Assembly: GCF_022808855.1 (NCBI RefSeq)
Contig: NZ_JAKZLF010000028.1
Span: forward strand, 1 to 64,000
Direction: 5' to 3'
Origin: Anaeromyxobacter soli
Lineage (GTDB): Bacteria > Myxococcota > Myxococcia > Myxococcales > Anaeromyxobacteraceae
DNA: 64,000 nt
The notes beneath the pieces are model-generated. The model was not told where the DNA came from, ran no database searches, and saw nothing but the letters and a program-made list of their open reading frames with translations. The position numbers and the translations under genes are program-made. Every line of letters starts with the position of its first letter. The stretch's first letter is position 1. Shown piece after piece: positions 45,715 through 53,951 of this stretch.

Positions 45715-46059
45715 CTAGAGCGGAGGTCGCGAGAGCGTGCACACGCGCCCGGGGCCGTCCGCGATCGTGCCGCAGGTGAGGCCCTGCGGGCACTCCGCGC
45801 TCGTCTCGCAGCGGATCTCGCAGGTCCGGAACGTCGGTTTGCCTGGGCCGCAGCCGGCGATGCCGCAGTACTCCACGCAGGTCTGCCCGGTCGCGCACCC
45901 GGTCTCCGGGCAGGGCTCGTGCAGCCCGGCGGCGGGAGCCGGCGGCGCCTCGCTCGGCGCGGCCGTGGCGGTCGCCGCGGGCGCTCCGCGCCGCGCGCAC
46001 GCGCCGAGCGGCAAGGCCGCGAGCGCCAGCGCGAGCGCGATCCCGCGCGCGGCGCTCAT
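45715..46059 (-). CDS. small cysteine-rich lipoprotein
   Basis: This 114-residue protein has a classic lipobox (ALPLGAC, Cys21) and an Ala/Pro-rich linker (about 22-47). A small domain with ten cysteines follows (EPCPETGCATGQTCVEYCGIAG, given in two parts: EPCPETGCATGQTC and VEYCGIAGCGPG; then FRTCEIRCETSAECPQGLTC). The spacing recalls EGF-like or antistasin-like knots common in myxobacterial surface proteins. It overlaps the GNAT gene by 4 bases. Confidence 0.75.
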   Translation of the reverse strand: MSAARGIALALALAALPLGACARRGAPAATATAAPSEAPPAPAAGLHEPCPETGCATGQTCVEYCGIAGCGPGKPTFRTCEIRCETSAECPQGLTCGTIADGPGRVCTLSRPPL

Positions 46060-46835
46060 CGCTCCCTCACCAGCACGGCCCGCGGGTACGCGCAGCGGAA
46101 GCCCGCCTTCTCGAGCGTCCGCTGCGAGGCCGTCCCGGGCTCGGTCGCGGAGGCGGCGAGATCGCACCCCAGCGCGGCCGCCCACGCGAGCCGCGCGCGC
46201 ACGAGCGCGAGCTGGAGGCCGCCCCCGCGCCGCTCGGGCACGACGCCGGCGCCCGACAGCGTCGCCACGCCGCGGTGCGCGGAGGCGAGCGCGACCCCCG
46301 CGAGCGTGCCGCGCTCGAACGCACCGAACGCGACGTTGCCCGGGGCCCGGGGCATCGTCAGGAGCCCCTCGATCATGGAGGCGTACTGCGGCATCCGCCC
46401 GAAGTACGCCACGGCGAAGGTCTCGGCCCAGGCGCGCTCCTCCTCCCGCCGGATCGGCCGGACCTCCACGGTGGGCGCCTCCGGGAGCGGCGTGGGCGCG
46501 CGGAACCAGATCTGGTGGAACCGCTCGATGCGATAGCCGCGCCGCGCCAGCTCCGCGCGGAGCGACGCATCGGCCGGCGCGGCGATCTCGATCCGGATCG
46601 CGCCACCGCCGCTCCCGAGGTGCGCCTCGATGCGGTCGACCTCCGCGGCGGTCACCGTGCCCGCGAGGCCCACGCCGAGCGCCGCCGAGAACGGAGACCC
46701 CTGCCCCTTGGAGACGGCGAGCCCGCCCCCGAGCTCGAGCGCTCCGCTCGGCCCCGGCTCGCCGGTCCGCGCGAGCTGCTCCGCCTCGGCGCGTTCGATG
46801 CGCCGGGCGAGCTCGCGCAGGTCGGGGAGGGGCAT
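46056..46835 (-). CDS. GNAT-family N-acetyltransferase
   Basis: This 259-residue protein has an N-terminal half of about 115 residues (LARTGEPGPSGALELGGGLAV and a fold like a degenerate GNAT). A C-terminal GNAT domain then carries the acetyl-CoA loop (GVVPERRGGGLQLALVRARL) and the late helix SQRTLEKAGFRCAYPRAVLV. It should transfer an acetyl group from acetyl-CoA to an unknown small molecule or protein. The ATG at 46835 has GGAG about 10 bases upstream. Its end overlaps the lipoprotein gene by 4 bases. Confidence 0.85.
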   Translation of the reverse strand: MPLPDLRELARRIERAEAEQLARTGEPGPSGALELGGGLAVSKGQGSPFSAALGVGLAGTVTAAEVDRIEAHLGSGGGAIRIEIAAPADASLRAELARRGYRIERFHQIWFRAPTPLPEAPTVEVRPIRREEERAWAETFAVAYFGRMPQYASMIEGLLTMPRAPGNVAFGAFERGTLAGVALASAHRGVATLSGAGVVPERRGGGLQLALVRARLAWAAALGCDLAASATEPGTASQRTLEKAGFRCAYPRAVLVRER

Positions 46836-47071
46836 GGCTTCGAGTCTCCGCGCGGATCCCGAGCGTGTCCAGCGCGTTCGCGGCCGCTCGCCCGCTCGAC
46901 CTCCGCGGTCACGGAGCGTCTCCCCGGCTGCGGCAGATCGCACGCTGCGCTCGCCCGTACCCACGGTCGGTGCCTGCGGTGAACCCGCGCAGAGTCCTTG
47001 GGTCACCGGACACGAAGGCCCCTGATCTGGCAGGCGAAAACCCAAATTAGCTTTCGAGCGGCCCGCGTCGG

Positions 47072-47129
47072 GTGACCTGTTGTTTTCAAGCCTGTAGTAT
47101 GTGGGACCTGTCTCCACAGAGACGACAGG
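47072..47129 (+). promoter_or_regulatory. promoter and 5' hairpin of the LuxR-type gene
   Basis: GTGACC (47072-47077), a 17-base spacer and TAGTAT (47095-47100) make a reasonable sigma-70 promoter, predicting a transcript start near 47107. Exactly there an inverted repeat begins: CCTGTCTC (47107-47114) pairs with GAGAC-ACAGG (47119-47129, one short bulge). The last bases of the stem enter the AGGGGG Shine-Dalgarno, so folding could hide the ribosome site. The rest of the 306-base gap 46836-47141 holds nothing I can name. Confidence 0.5.
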
Positions 47130-47141
47130 GGGTGCAGTGCC

Positions 47142-47669
47142 ATGATGCGCGCGAACGTTCGCGTCCCCGCACCGCGGGGCGCCGCGGCTCATTGCGAGGG
47201 CGACGCCATGCTCCGCTGCGACCGTCAAGCGGAGGACATGCTACGCGTGTTCTTCCCGGAGGCCACCGACGGCGCAACCATTCCGAGCGAGCTCCGAGGC
47301 CTCACCGACGGGGCGCAGCAAGGGCCGCCGGGGATCCGCCGCACGCTCGTGATGGAGGGCCACGGCGAGCGGCTCCGGATCGAGGTCACCGCGGTCGGGA
47401 AGGGCAAGACGCAGCTGCACCTGTGGCGGGAGCCGCTGCCGGAGCCGGTGCAGATCGGGCCCGAGCCCGTGCAAGCCTCTCCGGGCGATGGGCTCACCCA
47501 GCGTGAACGCGAGGTCGCCCTGCTCGTCGCCGACGGGCTGCGGTCGCGCGAGGTCGCGGAGCGGCTCGGGATCGCCTCGCAGACCGTGAAGAGCCACCTC
47601 AAGACGATCTTCGACAAGCTCGGCGTCCGGAACCGCGTCGAGCTGGCCCGCCGCCTGGTCCAGCACTAG
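47142..47669 (+). CDS. LuxR-type DNA-binding regulator
   Basis: This 175-residue regulator has a C-terminal LuxR/GerE HTH (LTQREREVALLVADGLRSRE, then VAERLGIASQTVKSHLKTIFDKLGVRNRVELARRL, about residues 115-172). The N-terminal part (about 110 residues) is not a receiver, PAS or autoinducer domain I can recognise. It may be a degenerate sensor. Two adjacent ATGs (47142, 47145) follow AGGGGGTG. The gene stands alone with its own promoter and a hairpin over the ribosome site. Confidence 0.85.
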   Translation: MMRANVRVPAPRGAAAHCEGDAMLRCDRQAEDMLRVFFPEATDGATIPSELRGLTDGAQQGPPGIRRTLVMEGHGERLRIEVTAVGKGKTQLHLWREPLPEPVQIGPEPVQASPGDGLTQREREVALLVADGLRSREVAERLGIASQTVKSHLKTIFDKLGVRNRVELARRLVQH

Positions 47670-47786
47670 GCGGCGCGGCGCACGCCGTTCGCCGAAGCCC
47701 GGCGACGGCGGCGCGCCGCCTCCGTCACCGCCGAGCCCGCCGCTGGCCTCACGGCCGACGCGCAGGCCCGCCGCGCGCCCCCGGCC

Positions 47787-47816
47787 TTGCGATCGATCGC
47801 CCGCGGGGGGTAGCGT
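47787..47816 (+). promoter_or_regulatory. candidate ilvA promoter, near-leaderless
   Basis: TTGCGA (47787-47792), an 18-base spacer and TAGCGT (47811-47816) resemble -35 and -10 boxes. The start codon follows 11 bases after the -10 box and no Shine-Dalgarno is visible, so the predicted leader is about 4-5 bases. Confidence 0.4.
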
Positions 47817-47827
47817 CACCCTCCCAC

Positions 47828-49039
47828 ATGATCACGCTCCAGGACGTCCAGGCTGCGCTCGGCCGGATCCGGGATCGCATCTACGTCTCGCCCTGCGCCC
47901 GCAGCGAGACGCTCTCCCGGCTGACCGGCACGAGCGCTCACCTCAAGCTCGAGAACCTGCAGATGACCGGCGCCTACAAGGAGCGCGGGGCGCTGAACAA
48001 GCTCCTCCTGCTCTCGCCGGCGGAGCGCGATCTCGGTCTCATCGCGGCGAGCGCGGGCAACCATGCGCAGGCGGTCGCGTACCACGCCGGCCGGCTGGGC
48101 GTGAAGGCGACCATCGTGATGCCGGAGACGACGCCCATCACGAAGGTCGCGAACACCCGCGCGCACGGCGCGCGGATCGTCCTCCACGGCGCGAACTACG
48201 ACGAGGCGTACGCGGAGGCGCGGAGGCTCGAGCAGGTCGAGGGGCTCACGTTCGTCCACCCGTTCGACGACCCCGCCATCATCGCGGGCCAGGGGACGAT
48301 CGGCCTCGAGATCCTCGAGCAGGATCCGGAGGTCGAGACGATCGTCGTCCCGATCGGCGGCGGCGGGCTCGTGTCCGGCGTGGCGGTGGCGGCGAAGGAG
48401 CGCCGTCCGGGCGTGCGCGTCGTCGGCGTCGAGACCGAGGCCCTGCCCTGCATGATCGCGGCGATCGACGCGGGCAAGCCCGTGACGCTCGAGCCGGCGA
48501 ACACCATCGCCGACGGCATCGCCGTGAAGCGCGCGGGCGAGCTCACCCTCGACCACGTGAAGCGCTACGTGGACGACATCGTCACCGTCTCCGAGGAGGA
48601 GATCGCGAGCGCGATCCTGTACCTCCTCGAGCGCGAGAAGACGGTCGCCGAGGGCGCCGGCGCCGTCACGGTCGCCGCGCTGATGCAGCGGAAGCTGCGC
48701 GGCGTCGAGGGCCGCAACGTCGTCGCGATCGTCTCGGGCGGCAACATCGACGTGAACCTCGTCGCCCGGGTGATCGAGCGCGGCCTCGTGAAGGACGGCC
48801 GGCTCGTCCGCATCAGCGTCGCGCTCCAGGACAAGCCAGGGCAGCTCGCGAAGGTGTCCTCGATCGTCGCCCACCACCGCGCGAACGTGATCGAGGTCCA
48901 CCACACGCGCGCGTTCGCCTACCGGTTCGGCGACACCACCCTCCAGCTCACGCTCGAGACGCGCGGGCCCGAGCACGTCGAGGAGCTCCTCACCGCGCTG
49001 CGCGAGCGGGGCTACCAGGTGCAGCGCATGGGGCTGTAG
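47828..49039 (+). CDS. ilvA: threonine dehydratase (threonine ammonia-lyase) with ACT domain
   Basis: This 403-residue PLP enzyme deaminates threonine to 2-oxobutanoate. The PLP lysine is Lys51 (TGAYKERGAL), the phosphate-binding loop is PIGGGGLVSG, and SAGNHAQ is the family's substrate loop. A C-terminal ACT domain (about 327-400; RISVALQDKPGQLAKV) should give allosteric control. The length matches the short ACT-containing class often called TdcB/IlvA, so isoleucine synthesis or threonine catabolism are both possible. The stop is followed at once by the ATG of a small membrane protein. Confidence 0.93.
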   Translation: MITLQDVQAALGRIRDRIYVSPCARSETLSRLTGTSAHLKLENLQMTGAYKERGALNKLLLLSPAERDLGLIAASAGNHAQAVAYHAGRLGVKATIVMPETTPITKVANTRAHGARIVLHGANYDEAYAEARRLEQVEGLTFVHPFDDPAIIAGQGTIGLEILEQDPEVETIVVPIGGGGLVSGVAVAAKERRPGVRVVGVETEALPCMIAAIDAGKPVTLEPANTIADGIAVKRAGELTLDHVKRYVDDIVTVSEEEIASAILYLLEREKTVAEGAGAVTVAALMQRKLRGVEGRNVVAIVSGGNIDVNLVARVIERGLVKDGRLVRISVALQDKPGQLAKVSSIVAHHRANVIEVHHTRAFAYRFGDTTLQLTLETRGPEHVEELLTALRERGYQVQRMGL

Positions 49040-49270
49040 ATGGCGAGGCGGCGGGATCGCAGGGGGGGCGAGGCGCGGGCGGACGCGATCGTGGCGGACG
49101 CGCACCGGCGGCAGCGGGCGCGCACGCTCCTCATCGGCGCGATCGTGGCCGCGATCGTGGGGTTCGGCGCTGGCCTCCTCGTGCGGATGTGGACCGATCG
49201 CTCGCCCGAGGCGCGCGCCCGGGACGCGGTGGGCGAGCTGCAGGAGCACGCGCGCGAGCACGCGCGCTGA
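49040..49270 (+). CDS. small single-pass membrane protein
   Basis: This 76-residue protein has a strongly basic N-terminus (MARRRDRRGG), one membrane helix (about residues 30-50, LLIGAIVAAIVGFGAGLLV) and a charged amphipathic tail. The ATG touches the stop of ilvA with no gap, implying translational coupling. No family is recognised. The charge pattern predicts that the N-terminus stays inside the cell. Confidence 0.6.
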   Translation: MARRRDRRGGEARADAIVADAHRRQRARTLLIGAIVAAIVGFGAGLLVRMWTDRSPEARARDAVGELQEHAREHAR

Positions 49271-49374
49271 AACGGCACGTCACGTCGTCCCCGCCCGCGC
49301 CTCGCTCCGGGGGAGCCCTCGCCCGCGCTGCGGGGGCGACCCGCGGAGGACGAAATTGGGCAGCCTCGTGTGCG

Positions 49375-49403
49375 TTGAACGGATCCGTCCGGTCGGTCAT
49401 GAT
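49375..49403 (+). promoter_or_regulatory. promoter of the sigma-kinase operon
   Basis: TTGAAC (49375-49380), a 17-base spacer and CATGAT (49398-49403) fit a sigma-70 promoter. The same stretch (GAAC then GGTC) also resembles ECF-type promoters, so self-activation by the encoded sigma factor is possible. The predicted start is about 48 bases before the sigma factor ATG. Confidence 0.45.
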
Positions 49404-49457
49404 CCCGGCCTGGTAGCCGTGCCCCGGAGGTGGGAGCCGGCAGGGAGGTCCGCGCGC

Positions 49458-50027
49458 ATGAGGGACGACCGCGCTGGGGCGCTCATCGAGGACGGAGAGC
49501 TCCAGGCCGGCGCGGAGGCGGTCGTCCGCGACTACGGCCCCCAGATCCTGGGGTACCTCACCTCGATCCTGCGCAACGACGCGGACGCGGCCGAGGTCTT
49601 CTCCCAGTTCACCGAGGATCTCTGGCGCGGGCTCCCCGGGTTCCGCGGCGAGTGCCCGGTGCGCGTCTGGGCGTACCGGCTCGCCTGGCACGCCGCGGCG
49701 CGCCACCTGCGCGATCCGTACCGGCAGCGCGGCAGGCGCCTGGAGACCACGGAGCTGTCGCGCATCGCGGAGGAGGTGCGCTCGAGCGTCCTCCTCGGGC
49801 AGCGCGAGGCGCGGCAGCGCGGCATCGACCTCCTGCGCGCGCGCCTCTCGCCCGACGAGCAGACGCTGCTCGTGCTCCGGCTCGATCGCGGCCTGTCCTG
49901 GCGGGAGGTCGCGACCGTCCTCGCGGAGGAGGGTGAGGGCGTGGACGAGCCGGCGCTCCGCAAGCGGTTCGAGCGCCTCAAGGAGCGGCTCGCCCGGATG
50001 GCACGCGAGGAGGGGCTCCTCGAGTAG
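49458..50027 (+). CDS. ECF-type RNA polymerase sigma factor
   Basis: This 189-residue sigma-70 family protein has only regions 2 (about 30-87; YLTSILRNDADAAEVFSQ then FRGECPVRVWAYRLAWHAA) and 4 (about 122-185; LSPDEQTLLVLRLDRGLSWRE). In region 2.2, where typical ECFs have an acidic DAED-type helix facing RNA polymerase, this one reads DAAEVFSQFTED, with Ser49 and Thr52 in the helix. The ATG at 49458 has GGGAGG upstream. No anti-sigma gene adjoins it; a Ser/Thr kinase gene starts 14 bases later. In Vibrio EcfP/PknT, kinase phosphorylation of the sigma replaces the missing charges; the same logic may apply here. Confidence 0.85.
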   Translation: MRDDRAGALIEDGELQAGAEAVVRDYGPQILGYLTSILRNDADAAEVFSQFTEDLWRGLPGFRGECPVRVWAYRLAWHAAARHLRDPYRQRGRRLETTELSRIAEEVRSSVLLGQREARQRGIDLLRARLSPDEQTLLVLRLDRGLSWREVATVLAEEGEGVDEPALRKRFERLKERLARMAREEGLLE

Positions 50028-50041
50028 GAGCGCGGGAGCGC

Positions 50042-53000
50042 ATGGACGACGGGATCCACCCGCGGCGCCCCACCTCCCCGGAGCTGGCGGGGGACGGCGA
50101 GGCTCTGTCCTCCCTGCTCATGGAGCTCGCGAGCGCGCCCGCGCGCGATCCCGGCGACCTCGCCCGCCCCATCGTGGCGGGCCAGCGGATCGGGAGGTTC
50201 GAGCTCCTCCGTGAGGTGGGGCGCGGCGGCTTCGGCGTGGTCTTCGAGGCGCGAGACACGGAGCTCGGGCGGCTCGTCGCGTTCAAGGCCATGCGCCCGT
50301 CGCTCGCGCAGCCGGCGCTGCTCGAGAAGCCGCTCCGCGAGGAGGCCGAGGCGGCCGCCCGGCTCAACCACCCGAACGTCGTCACGCTGCACGACTACGG
50401 GATCCACGAGGGGACGCCGTACCTCATCCTCGAGCTCCTCCGCGGCGAGACCCTCCAGCAGCGGATCCGCCGCGGCGCGCTGGCGCCGCTCGAGGCGGTG
50501 CGGTTCGCGCGCGACGTCGCGCGCGGGCTCGTGCACGCCCACGCGAACGGCGTCGTCCACCGGGACCTCACGCCGGGCAACGTCTTCCTCACCGACGAGG
50601 GCGGCCTGAAGATCCTCGACTTCGGCCTCGCCCGCCTCCTCGATCGCGCGAGCCTCGCCGGCGGCACGCCGGCCTACATGGCGCCGGAGCAGCTCCGGGG
50701 AGAGCCCGGCGACGCGCGCGCCGACGTGTTCAGCGCCGCGGTGATGCTCTTCCAGATGCTCGCCGGACGGCTCCCGTTCCCGCAGGTCGAGGGCCGGAGC
50801 GCGGCCCTCGATCCCGGCCCGCCGCCGCCGCTCCCCCTGCACGACGCGCCGCCCGAGCTCCCCGCGCTGCTCGCGAGCGCCCTCTCGAAGGATCCCGCCG
50901 GGCGCCCCCAGAGCGCGAGCGCCCTCCTCGCCGCCCTGCAGCGCGTGGAGGAGGCGTACACCGAGCGGGCCGCCGCCGCCTCCCGGGCGCTGCGCCACCG
51001 CCGGCTGCGCCGCGTCGCGGCGGTGCTCGGCACGATCACGATCGCGGCGGCCTCGGGCGCGGCGGCGCTCGCGCTCCGGGCGCGCGGCGAGGCCGAGCGC
51101 GCCCTGCGCGCCTCGCGCATCGCGAGCGCGGCGGAGGGCGCCTCCGACCCGCTCGCCGCGGCGCTCCTCATGACCGAGCTCGGCGAGGATCCGCCCGCCC
51201 GCGCGCTCGAGATCGCGCAGCGGATCCTGTCGGAGCCGATCCCCGTCGCCGTGCTCGACCACCCGCCGGGCGGCCTCGGGCTCGCGGTGAGCCCCGACGG
51301 CAGAGAGGTCGCCGTGGGGGTGGGCTCGGCGGAGGCGGCCGGCGGCGGCGCCCCGGCGGCGGGCGTGGCCATCTGGAACGCGGACGGCACCGGGGGCGCT
51401 CGCGTCCTCACCGCCCCGGGCCTGCACACGACCGCGCTCGCCTTCACGCCCGACGGGGCGCGCGATGTCGTGGGGACGCACGACGGCGAGCTGAGGGTGT
51501 TCCGCGCGGACGGGAGCGGGAGGCCGCTCGTGCTGGCCGCCGGCTCGAGCCCGCACGCGGCGCTGGCGGTCGCGCCCGACGGCCGATCCGCCGCGGTCGG
51601 CGCGCTCGACGGGCGCGCCTGGATCGTCCCGCTCGACGGCGCGCGGCCGGCGCGCCCGCTCGTCCACGACGGGGCGGTGCTGACCCTCGCCTACGCACCG
51701 GACGGCGCGCGGCTCGCCACCGGCGGCGGAGACGGGCACCTGCGCGTGTTCGACACGCGCTCGGGCGCGCTGCTCGCGCGCGTGACCCTGCCCGGCGGTG
51801 CGATCTTCGCGCTCGCCTGGGCCCCCGACGGCGGCGCGATCGCCACGGCCTCCGAGGACGGGGTGGCGCGCCTCTTCTCCGACGGCGGCACGCCCCGCGC
51901 GGCGTTCGGCGCGGCGGGCGCGCCGCTCTCCTCCGTCGCGTTCAGCCCCGACTCGCGGCGGATCGTGATCGCCTCGCAGGACGGGTCCGCGCGGATCCAC
52001 CCGGTCTCCGCGCCCGCCCAGCAGGTGCGCCTGCGCGGCCACCGCGGCGCGGTCATCGACGCGCGCTTCAGCCCCGACGGCGCGCACGTCCTCACCGTCG
52101 GCGCGGACGGGACCGCGCGGGTGTGGGCGGCCGACGGCGAGGGCACGCCGCTCGTGCTCCGCGGCCACACGGCCTTCGAGGCGGCGTTCTCTCCCGACGG
52201 ATCGCGCATCTTCACGCGGGGGAAGGATCGGACGATCCGCGTCTGGAAGGCCGAGGACCCGCGGGAGCGCGGCGTCCTCCGCGGGCACGGCGAGCTCGTG
52301 GACACCGTCGAGTGGACGCGCGACGGCACGCGCATCGTCACCGCCGGGCACGACGGCACGGCGCGGATCTGGCCCATCCACGGGGACGGCGCGCCCCTCG
52401 TCATCTCCGACCCGGGTCGCGTGCTGCACTCGGCGGACCTGGATCGCGACGAGCGGCGGCTCGTGACGGCGTCGGAGGACGGGACGGTACGGCTCTGGGA
52501 CGCCCGCGACGGGCGGCTGCTCCGCGAGCTGCGCGGCCACACGAGCTCGGTCCTCTCGGCGGCGTTCAGCCCCGACGGCACCCGCATCGCGAGCGCCTCG
52601 CTCGACGGCACCGTGCGCATCTGGCCCGCCGACGGGGACGGCGAGCCGCTCGTGCTTTACGGCCACGAGAAGGGCATCACCTCGGTGTGCTGGACGCCGG
52701 ACGGCAAGTTCGTGGTCTCGGCCTCGCAGCTCGACGCTACCGTCCGCATCTGGCCGGTGGACGGCTCCCCGGCGAGCGTCATCCGCGCGGAGCGGAGCGT
52801 CTTCCGCGCGACGGTGACGCCCGACGGGACGCGCCTGCTCGTCGCCGAGGAGAACGGGCCGCTGCACGTGTACCGGCTCGAGCCGCTCGAGGAGCTGCCG
52901 CCCATCGCGGCGCTGCCGGAGGGGCTCTTCTCCGCGGCGGCGAGCCCGGACGGCGACCGCATCGCGCTCACCTCGCACGACGGCATCGTGCGCGTCTACC

Positions 53001-53347
53001 CGGCCTCGGGCACCGGCGAGCCGCTCATCCTGCGCGGCCACGACGGCAGCGTGGGGCACGCGGCGTTCAGCCCGGACGGCACCGAGCTCGCGACGGCCTC
53101 GGTCGACGGCACCGCGCGCGTGTGGACCGTCTCGTGGGGACGCGTGCTCGCCCTCCTTCGCGCCTCGACGACGGCGTGCCTGCCGGTGGCGCACCGGGTC
53201 CAGATCCTCGGGGAGAGCGCGGCGGAGGCGGAGCGCCGGGCCGCCGCGTGCGAGCAGCGCCACGGGCGGGCGCCCGAGCCCCGCCGGCCTCCGGAGGGAG
53301 AGCCGGGCGCCGGCCTTCCGCCGCCGACCTCGGCGCGGGGAGGATGA
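50042..53347 (+). CDS. Hanks-type Ser/Thr kinase with 15 WD40 repeats
   Basis: This 1101-residue protein has a kinase domain at about 51-310: glycine loop GRGGFG (60-65), Lys82, HRDLTPGN (173-180), DFG (193-195) and APE (214-216). Thr177 stands where most Ser/Thr kinases have Lys (HRDLKP); the other catalytic residues are intact. One membrane helix lies near 325-345. About 15 WD40 repeats (about 390-1060; for example AAFSPDGTRIASASLDGTVRIW) follow, enough for two seven-bladed propellers on the outer side. The gene follows the sigma gene by 14 bases and overlaps the next gene by 4. The propeller probably senses an extracytoplasmic ligand and the kinase signals to the sigma factor. Confidence 0.93.
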   Translation: MDDGIHPRRPTSPELAGDGEALSSLLMELASAPARDPGDLARPIVAGQRIGRFELLREVGRGGFGVVFEARDTELGRLVAFKAMRPSLAQPALLEKPLREEAEAAARLNHPNVVTLHDYGIHEGTPYLILELLRGETLQQRIRRGALAPLEAVRFARDVARGLVHAHANGVVHRDLTPGNVFLTDEGGLKILDFGLARLLDRASLAGGTPAYMAPEQLRGEPGDARADVFSAAVMLFQMLAGRLPFPQVEGRSAALDPGPPPPLPLHDAPPELPALLASALSKDPAGRPQSASALLAALQRVEEAYTERAAAASRALRHRRLRRVAAVLGTITIAAASGAAALALRARGEAERALRASRIASAAEGASDPLAAALLMTELGEDPPARALEIAQRILSEPIPVAVLDHPPGGLGLAVSPDGREVAVGVGSAEAAGGGAPAAGVAIWNADGTGGARVLTAPGLHTTALAFTPDGARDVVGTHDGELRVFRADGSGRPLVLAAGSSPHAALAVAPDGRSAAVGALDGRAWIVPLDGARPARPLVHDGAVLTLAYAPDGARLATGGGDGHLRVFDTRSGALLARVTLPGGAIFALAWAPDGGAIATASEDGVARLFSDGGTPRAAFGAAGAPLSSVAFSPDSRRIVIASQDGSARIHPVSAPAQQVRLRGHRGAVIDARFSPDGAHVLTVGADGTARVWAADGEGTPLVLRGHTAFEAAFSPDGSRIFTRGKDRTIRVWKAEDPRERGVLRGHGELVDTVEWTRDGTRIVTAGHDGTARIWPIHGDGAPLVISDPGRVLHSADLDRDERRLVTASEDGTVRLWDARDGRLLRELRGHTSSVLSAAFSPDGTRIASASLDGTVRIWPADGDGEPLVLYGHEKGITSVCWTPDGKFVVSASQLDATVRIWPVDGSPASVIRAERSVFRATVTPDGTRLLVAEENGPLHVYRLEPLEELPPIAALPEGLFSAAASPDGDRIALTSHDGIVRVYPASGTGEPLILRGHDGSVGHAAFSPDGTELATASVDGTARVWTVSWGRVLALLRASTTACLPVAHRVQILGESAAEAERRAAACEQRHGRAPEPRRPPEGEPGAGLPPPTSARGG

Positions 53348-53838
53348 CCGTGAACGCCCGCGCCCTCGCCGCCCTCTCCCTCGTGGCCGCGCTCGCCGCC
53401 GCGCCCGCGCACGCCGACGCGCCCACGCCACCGCGGCTCCCGCCCCCCGCTCCGGAGCCACCGCCGGCCGGCGCCGAGCGCGTCGAGGTCCGCGTCACGT
53501 TCCCGCCCTGGCAGTACACCGGCAAGTTCCGGCTCGAGACGATCTCCGGCGACCTCCTCGACGAGGGGACGGCGCGGGACGACGGCGGGTTCGCGTCGCA
53601 GGCGACGGTGGAGCGCGTGCTCGAGGGCGCGCGCGGGACGCTCGTCCTCCGCGTGCAGCGCACCGCGAAGGTGCCGCGCTTCCCGGCGCTGTTCGGGCGC
53701 TGGACGGTCGTGGGCGGCACGGGCGCGTACGCGCGCGCGGTCGGCCGCGGCACGTTCACGAGCTGTGCGTCAGGTGAAGTCGGTAAGGGGAGTCCCTTCG
53801 AGCTACAGACGCTCGTGGGCTACGCGCGCCTCCGGTGA
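53344..53838 (+). CDS. secreted beta-barrel protein, possibly allene-oxide-cyclase-like
   Basis: This 164-residue protein has a signal peptide (cleavage near AAAPAHA/DAP) and a Pro-rich spacer (TPPRLPPPAPEPPPAGA). A beta-rich domain ends in RWTVVGGTGAYARAVGRGTF, the kind of Gly-Thr-Gly-Ala-Tyr motif seen in allene-oxide-cyclase/dirigent-like barrels. The fold assignment is tentative. It overlaps the kinase stop by 4 bases (ATGA). Being the third gene of the sigma-kinase operon and periplasmic, it could be the ligand or a modulator of the WD40 sensor. Confidence 0.7.
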   Translation: MTVNARALAALSLVAALAAAPAHADAPTPPRLPPPAPEPPPAGAERVEVRVTFPPWQYTGKFRLETISGDLLDEGTARDDGGFASQATVERVLEGARGTLVLRVQRTAKVPRFPALFGRWTVVGGTGAYARAVGRGTFTSCASGEVGKGSPFELQTLVGYARLR

Positions 53839-53841
53839 TAC

Positions 53842-53869
53842 CCCTGGCCCTGCGGTGGGCCCCCCAGGG
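53842..53869 (+). terminator. hairpin after the sigma-kinase operon
   Basis: CCCTGG (53842-53847) pairs with CCAGGG (53864-53869), with further CCC/GGG pairing inside. It begins 4 bases after the stop of the last operon gene. No U-run follows, as with other hairpins in this window. Confidence 0.45.
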
Positions 53870-53951
53870 ACCGCGCCGGCGCGCGTCACGAGACTCCTTC
53901 TCGCTGCTCTAGATCATCGGGTGGTGGCAGCGCCCTCTGGAGGAGCGGAAA

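Noticed and set aside
50042-53347. kinase considered as a pseudokinase because of HRDLT
   Set aside because: The ATP-binding Lys, catalytic Asp and Asn, DFG and APE are all intact, and Ser/Thr at that place is tolerated in related kinases.
49532-53461. 1309-codon minus-strand frame across the sigma factor and kinase genes
   Set aside because: It is an Arg/Gly/Ala-rich shadow of the sense genes, whose sigma, kinase and WD40 motifs are clear.
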